Positions 61,953-64,000 of a stretch of 64,000 nt of DNA are shown in pieces. A program made the translations under genes and the position numbers. Below the pieces are notes generated by a model that searched no databases, had not been told where the DNA came from, and was given only the letters and a program-made list of their open reading frames with translations. Each line of letters begins with the position of its first letter. Positions within the stretch are counted from its first letter, which is position 1. The stretch comes from Treponema vincentii F0403 (GTDB lineage: Bacteria > Spirochaetota > Spirochaetia > Treponematales > Treponemataceae), in contig NZ_KE332512.1 of NCBI RefSeq assembly GCF_000412995.1, positions 310,001 through 374,000 of the forward strand. The letters are read 5' to 3'.

Positions 61953-62947
61953 ACATAAAACAAATTCTACTTCGTCTTACCGAAAATTGGCCGGTTAAAA
62001 TTATCTGTCTTGTATTTGCCGTTTTTCTGTCGGAGTTTTATCGCGGAAACCTTTTGGATAAGCGCTACCTCATCGTTCCGCTTACGGTTGTAAATAACGG
62101 CCCGCTCACACCTGCAGAGCAATATCCCACTAAGATAAAGGTTACGCTTTGGGGAGAAGCCATCGGAATCGGTTCTATCGGTGAAAATGATATTACGGCA
62201 TCCATCGATATATCGGATTTTAAAACCGAAGGGACGTACCGGATTCCTATCGAAACTCGATTGCTTGGAACGGTAACGCCGCTCGGTAATATGGAAATCA
62301 GTACGGAACCGGCAATCTTAACGTTAAGGCTGACAACAAGTATACGCAAGCAGGTTCCCGTTACGCTGTCTCTTAAAGGAATTCCTGCGGACGGATATGA
62401 AGTAACGGAAAGCTCTCTTGATCCGGCCGCTGTAGAAATAGAAGGCCCCGCCGAACCGGTAGAAAAAATCGATGAGCTTACTACGGAGCCTCTTTCGGTA
62501 GAAGGGCGTACAAACGGATTTTCGGGAACGGCGGACATTATCAATGACGATCCGCTGGTTTCGATTGTCGGCAAGGCGCAAGTGCAGTCTACCGTTAAAA
62601 TAAGTGAAACGACTATTCAAAAGCAATTTGATAATATCCCCATTTATTTTGAAAAGTCGAATAAAGAATTGTCGATAACCGCCGACAAAAAAACAGGTAG
62701 TTTAGAAGTACAGGGGCCGAAGCGATTGCTGGAAACGTGGACTCCTCCTCAAAATATCTTGACGGTATCGTGCGAAACCGTTACCGAACCCGGTGTGTAT
62801 ACGCTGCCGGTTGTGCCGGTTCTCTCGGTGGAGTATTCTAAACTCAAGATAGTGCAGGTTAATCCTAAATCGGTACAGATCACGGCGGAATTGCCGGAAG
62901 CTGCGGAAAGGGATACGGTACATACATGGTCGTCGGGTTCGGAATAG
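61949..62947 (+). CDS. cdaR: YbbR-domain protein, CdaA regulator
   Basis: 332 residues. One N-terminal membrane helix (about 12-29; WPVKIICLVFAVFLSEFY) followed by three to four YbbR repeats, each a small beta-rich domain outside the membrane (e.g. KVTLWGEAIGIGSI .. ITASIDISDFKTEG). It is expected to bind CdaA across the membrane and tune c-di-AMP synthesis. It overlaps cdaA by 4 bp and acpS by 22 bp. No glmM gene follows, unlike the common Firmicute operon. Confidence 0.93.
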   Translation: MNIKQILLRLTENWPVKIICLVFAVFLSEFYRGNLLDKRYLIVPLTVVNNGPLTPAEQYPTKIKVTLWGEAIGIGSIGENDITASIDISDFKTEGTYRIPIETRLLGTVTPLGNMEISTEPAILTLRLTTSIRKQVPVTLSLKGIPADGYEVTESSLDPAAVEIEGPAEPVEKIDELTTEPLSVEGRTNGFSGTADIINDDPLVSIVGKAQVQSTVKISETTIQKQFDNIPIYFEKSNKELSITADKKTGSLEVQGPKRLLETWTPPQNILTVSCETVTEPGVYTLPVVPVLSVEYSKLKIVQVNPKSVQITAELPEAAERDTVHTWSSGSE

Positions 62948-63297
62948 ATGCCGTTGATATAAGCCGTATACGGCGGTGGATGGAAAACGCAGGGCTGCTT
63001 GCCCGTTTCTTTCATCCTCAAGAGTTGGCGGAAACCAAGAGTAGGGGTTTAACCGCCGCATACTCTTTGGCAGCACGCTTTGCAGCAAAAGAGGCTTATG
63101 GGAAAGCGCTCGGTACCGGATTAAAAGGCATAACGCTCAAAAATATTCTCGTTACCAATAATCCCAATGGCAAACCGGAGCTGACGCTCTTAGGCGATGC
63201 AGCCGTGCCGTTCGAGCGTATACACGGTACCCATATTCACCTTTCACTAACCCACGAAAGCAATATGGCTATTGCCGGGGTTATATTAGAAAGTTAA
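62926..63297 (+). CDS. acpS: Holo-[acyl-carrier-protein] synthase
   Basis: 123 residues. GFGIDAVDISRIRRWME gives the metal-binding Asp, and FAAKEAYGKALGTGL the Glu-Lys motif of AcpS. The ending HIHLSLTHESNMAIAGVILE is typical. It transfers 4'-phosphopantetheine from CoA onto acyl carrier protein. The start lies within cdaR, so it is translationally coupled. Confidence 0.97.
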   Translation: MVVGFGIDAVDISRIRRWMENAGLLARFFHPQELAETKSRGLTAAYSLAARFAAKEAYGKALGTGLKGITLKNILVTNNPNGKPELTLLGDAAVPFERIHGTHIHLSLTHESNMAIAGVILES

Positions 63298-63313
63298 AAG
63301 GAGATCCCGTAAT

Positions 63314-64000
63314 ATGAAACGTGAAGAAGATCTACAGAGCAAAAAAGAAGCCGCTATTTCTTATTATTCTAAGGATCAGATTGAATGTCCCGTATGCGGA
63401 GCAAAATTTAAACGGGAAGAAATGTATTCAGGCGGCGGCCGCGTTATTGCGGGCGATTTAACGGAAGAACTGCGCCGTTTATACGAACCGTCGGCAAAAT
63501 ACGGGGAGGTATATCCGCTCATTTACAGTATGACCGTTTGCCCGCAGTGTCTGTACACAGGCTTTACGCAGGATTTCCGAGTAATTGAAAGACCGATTGC
63601 CGAAAAACTGCTTGAAGCAATGAATGAGCGCTATAACGCAATAAAAAATCTTTTCGGGCATATCGATTTTAATACTGCAAGGACGCTTCATGCAGGAGCT
63701 GCCTCCTATTATCTCGCCTTACTCTGTTACGATCATTTTGATTCCAAGTATTCTCCGACTATTAAGCAGGCAATATGCGCACTCCGCGCTGCATGGCTTT
63801 TTTCAACACTTGGGGAAAAAGAGCCGGAGGAAAACTACACTTATATTTCCAAACTCTTTTATCAAAAAGCCCTGTTTTTGTATCGGCGTGCTCTTGAATT
63901 GGAAACAACCGGTAAAGAGATGATTGCCGGTTTAAAATCATTCGGACCCGATGTGGATAAAAACTACGGCTACGACGGCGTTATCTATTTGGGCGCTTTG
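63314..64000 (+). CDS. DUF2225 protein, 3' truncated by the window
   Basis: ATG at 63314 with AAGGAGA 10 nt upstream, 16 bp after the acpS stop. 229 codons are open to the window end without a stop. Two Cys pairs, ECPVCGAKFKRE (about 25) and CPQCLYTGFTQDF (about 76), form a likely zinc ribbon; the rest is helical with TPR-like repeats (YYLALLCYDHFD, AAWLFSTLGEKE, QKALFLYRRALELE). This is the DUF2225 layout. Function unknown. The last residues and stop lie outside the window. Confidence 0.88.
   Translation, partial: MKREEDLQSKKEAAISYYSKDQIECPVCGAKFKREEMYSGGGRVIAGDLTEELRRLYEPSAKYGEVYPLIYSMTVCPQCLYTGFTQDFRVIERPIAEKLLEAMNERYNAIKNLFGHIDFNTARTLHAGAASYYLALLCYDHFDSKYSPTIKQAICALRAAWLFSTLGEKEPEENYTYISKLFYQKALFLYRRALELETTGKEMIAGLKSFGPDVDKNYGYDGVIYLGAL

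Overview
This window is about 64 kb of one bacterial chromosome, densely coded (around 60 genes, three tRNAs). The gene content points to a spirochaete, most likely an oral-type Treponema; this is inferred from gene families and architecture, not from a marker gene. There is no rRNA, CRISPR array, prophage or intact insertion sequence. Both edges cut genes: gatA at the left and a DUF2225 gene at the right.

Layout. 1-8.6 kb: gatA-gatB, then an operon of class III adenylate cyclase, a FecR/fibronectin-like surface protein and a secreted beta-barrel protein, led by a 25-codon upstream ORF. 8.6-16 kb: RNase Z, tRNA-Val, a lipoprotein that looks like a catalytically dead archaemetzincin, a membrane protein with a perfect EF-hand loop, tRNA-Pro, an M20 peptidase and an EpmB-type lysine aminomutase. 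16-20.5 kb: a decayed SPFH gene, then a ferric-siderophore/cobalamin-type ABC system (permease, ATPase, binding protein) with an esterase. 20.5-28.1 kb: ssnA-ygfK, then a CopA copper ATPase fused to a CopZ-like domain that has its own internal ribosome-binding site. 28.1-30.2 kb: lptA-lptB and a DUF454 protein. 30.2-36.3 kb: a reverse-strand partner-switching cassette (SpoIIE-type phosphatase, STAS antagonist, HATPase kinase) with xthA, then ftsH. 36.4-48.2 kb: a large secreted metallopeptidase/propeller/barrel protein, dtd-pth, recA, an ABC ATPase with a DUF4418 membrane protein, a VWA protein, a RelA/SpoT homologue with a degenerate hydrolase site, and a PD-(D/E)XK nuclease. 48.3-60.1 kb: prmC-prfA, an ankyrin protein, tRNA-Arg, tlpA-ccdA, a LysR regulator, a degenerate LytM protein, ahpC, ruvC, aminopeptidase P, a glucosaminidase lipoprotein and guaA. 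60.3-64 kb: folP-cdaA-cdaR-acpS-DUF2225, a c-di-AMP synthesis operon.

Cross-cutting signals. (i) At least six genes (copA, the metallopeptidase, tlpA, the LytM gene, guaA, folP) have a -35/17 bp/-10 promoter ending 5-6 nt before the start codon and no Shine-Dalgarno sequence, which predicts leaderless mRNAs. (ii) Two dispersed intergenic repeat families occur. One carries terminator-like hairpins and lies near 11.0, 22.1 and 25.3 kb. The other is a palindromic MITE-like family near 40.8, 43.8 and 47.1 kb. (iii) Several proteins keep a catalytic fold but have lost key residues: the archaemetzincin, the LytM domain and the Rel HD domain.

All product calls come from reading motifs and architecture by eye; no database search was run.
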